From assembly GCA_964546125.1 (NCBI GenBank), contig CAZJIS010000007.1:1-41720 (forward strand): DNA of 41,720 nucleotides, given 5' to 3'. The DNA is from Phil1 sp964546125. GTDB taxonomy: Bacteria > Bacillota > Clostridia > Christensenellales > CAG-138. Shown piece by piece: positions 40,924 to 41,720 of this stretch; the first letter of the stretch is position 1, and every line of letters starts with the position of its first letter. The notes beneath the pieces were generated by a model. That model worked only from the letters and a program-made list of their open reading frames with translations, was not told the origin of the DNA and did not search any database. Both the position numbers and the translations under genes were made by a program.

Positions 40924-41720
40924 CTAGCTCAGGCGCATGATCATCAGCGACGCGCCCACGGAATCCGGCAGCAGCACGGCTGCGCCGACCAGGTTGAAGA
41001 GTTGCAGCGACACGGTATCGTTCGCGGCGATGTTGACGATCACCTCGTTGGAATAGCTCGAAAGCCCAAGCGGCTGGAAAACCGTGGATTGTATAAGCCC
41101 CGCGCCGTTGATTGTGATCCGCGTGCCCATCACAAGGCCCAGCGTGACGTTGATGTGGTAGGAGATGCGGTAGCGGCCGGCGGTCTGGATGGTAAACGTA
41201 TCGTTCGCGCCGTTGACGCTGATGCCCGCCGGTAGAATTTGGCTGTTGGGCAAGGGCACGACCGTGCCGGCGGGGGCGACCGTGATGCTTGCGCCCGTGG
41301 TGTTTGCGGCAAACGCGGTGGTGGCGGTGTTGTTCGTGCCGGTCGGCCCGACGGGACCCGTAGCGCCGGTCGCGCCCGTCGTACCCGTTGCGCCGGTGAC
41401 GCCCGTCGCACCCGTGGGGCCGGTTGCGCCCGTGTTGCCGGTTGCGCCCGTTGCTCCCACGCCGCCCGTGGCGCCCGTCGCGCCCGTTGCGCCCGTGGCG
41501 CCTGTCGCGCCCGTGGGGCCTGTCGCCCCTGCTGCGCCCGCAGCGCCCGCGAAGCCCGTGGCGCCCGTCGCGCCTGTCGCGCCCGTAGGACCGGTGGGGC
41601 CTATCGCGCCCGCGTCGCCCGGCATGCCGGTCGCGCCCGTCGCGCCCGTGGGGCCGGTGGGACCTGTTGCCCCGGTCGCGCCCGCGGGGCCGCCGGCGGG
41701 GCCGGTCGCACCCGTGGGGC
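40924..41720 (-). CDS. Collagen-like surface protein, 5' end beyond the window
   Basis: Paralogue of the next gene, open to the window edge, so its N-terminus is not seen; the internal ATG at 41625 lies in the middle of repeats and is not a start. The visible part is about 130 residues of Gly-X-Y repeats (GAT, GPT, with one break near the edge) followed by a C-terminal domain of about 135 residues ending SLMIMRLS. That domain shares FAANT, RYRISYHIN and SYSNEV with its neighbour. The two genes are 13 bases apart and co-transcribed. Confidence 0.88.
   Translation of the reverse strand, partial: PTGATGPAGGPAGATGATGPTGPTGATGATGMPGDAGAIGPTGPTGATGATGATGFAGAAGAAGATGPTGATGATGATGATGATGGVGATGATGNTGATGPTGATGVTGATGTTGATGATGPVGPTGTNNTATTAFAANTTGASITVAPAGTVVPLPNSQILPAGISVNGANDTFTIQTAGRYRISYHINVTLGLVMGTRITINGAGLIQSTVFQPLGLSSYSNEVIVNIAANDTVSLQLFNLVGAAVLLPDSVGASLMIMRLS

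Noticed and set aside
39890..41720. Short tandem repeats that could suggest a CRISPR or satellite.
   Set aside because: The repeats are 9-base multiples coding Gly-X-Thr and keep one reading frame; they are collagen codons.

Overview
The window looks like part of a scaffold from a GC-rich, spore-forming, anaerobic Clostridia-type Firmicute, probably uncultured. The evidence is the block pta-ackA-DUF177-rpmF-plsX, the sporulation genes ylbJ and bofA (with the yaaL-like DUF2508 gene beside it), an ECF folate transporter behind a THF riboswitch, NifZ-like desulfurase plus short ThiI, and BclA-like collagen proteins. There is no rRNA, tRNA, CRISPR array, transposase or phage gene. The 100-base run of N has the same 55 bases on both sides, so this is draft or metagenome scaffolding.

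Layout. 1-4.2 kb (minus): acetate production (pta, ackA), then DUF177, L32 and plsX. 4.4-6.7 kb (plus): tmcAL, which uses acetate to modify tRNA-Met, and ylbJ. 6.8-15.9 kb (minus): a dense run of overlapping genes from the cysteine desulfurase and thiI through a DUF3298-like lipoprotein, a zinc-ribbon protein, recX, birA, nnrD, an amidohydrolase, 5-formyl-THF cyclo-ligase, rsmD and coaD to a coiled-coil protein. 16-20.5 kb (plus): clpC, a secreted cell-wall amidase and a lipoprotein. 20.5-23.9 kb (minus): bofA, DUF2508, riboswitch-controlled folT and a propeller lipoprotein. 24.1-25.9 kb (plus): a zinc-ribbon membrane protein with Ig-like repeats. 26.1-28.0 kb (minus): DUF554 and trpS. 28.1-31.8 kb (plus): dnaX, ybaB, recR and a lipoprotein. 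31.9-38.5 kb (minus): the whole F-type ATP synthase operon atpIBEFHAGDC. 38.7-39.6 kb (minus): a Ptb/Pta-family enzyme. 39.8 kb to the end (minus): two tandem collagen-like spore-surface candidates, the second running off the edge.

How it fits together. Most of the window is housekeeping: acetate and acyl-phosphate energy metabolism beside the ATP synthase, cofactor and tRNA-modification genes, DNA repair and replication, and envelope or spore proteins. I saw no clear new defence or biosynthetic system. The points most worth a second look are an F1 delta subunit lacking its N-terminal domain, a c subunit with a hybrid ion-binding site, the false assembly gap inside the atp operon, genes with promoter elements abutting the start codon and no Shine-Dalgarno (possible leaderless mRNAs), a lipoprotein whose best start is AUA, mutually exclusive hairpins between trpS and DUF554, and the collagen pair.
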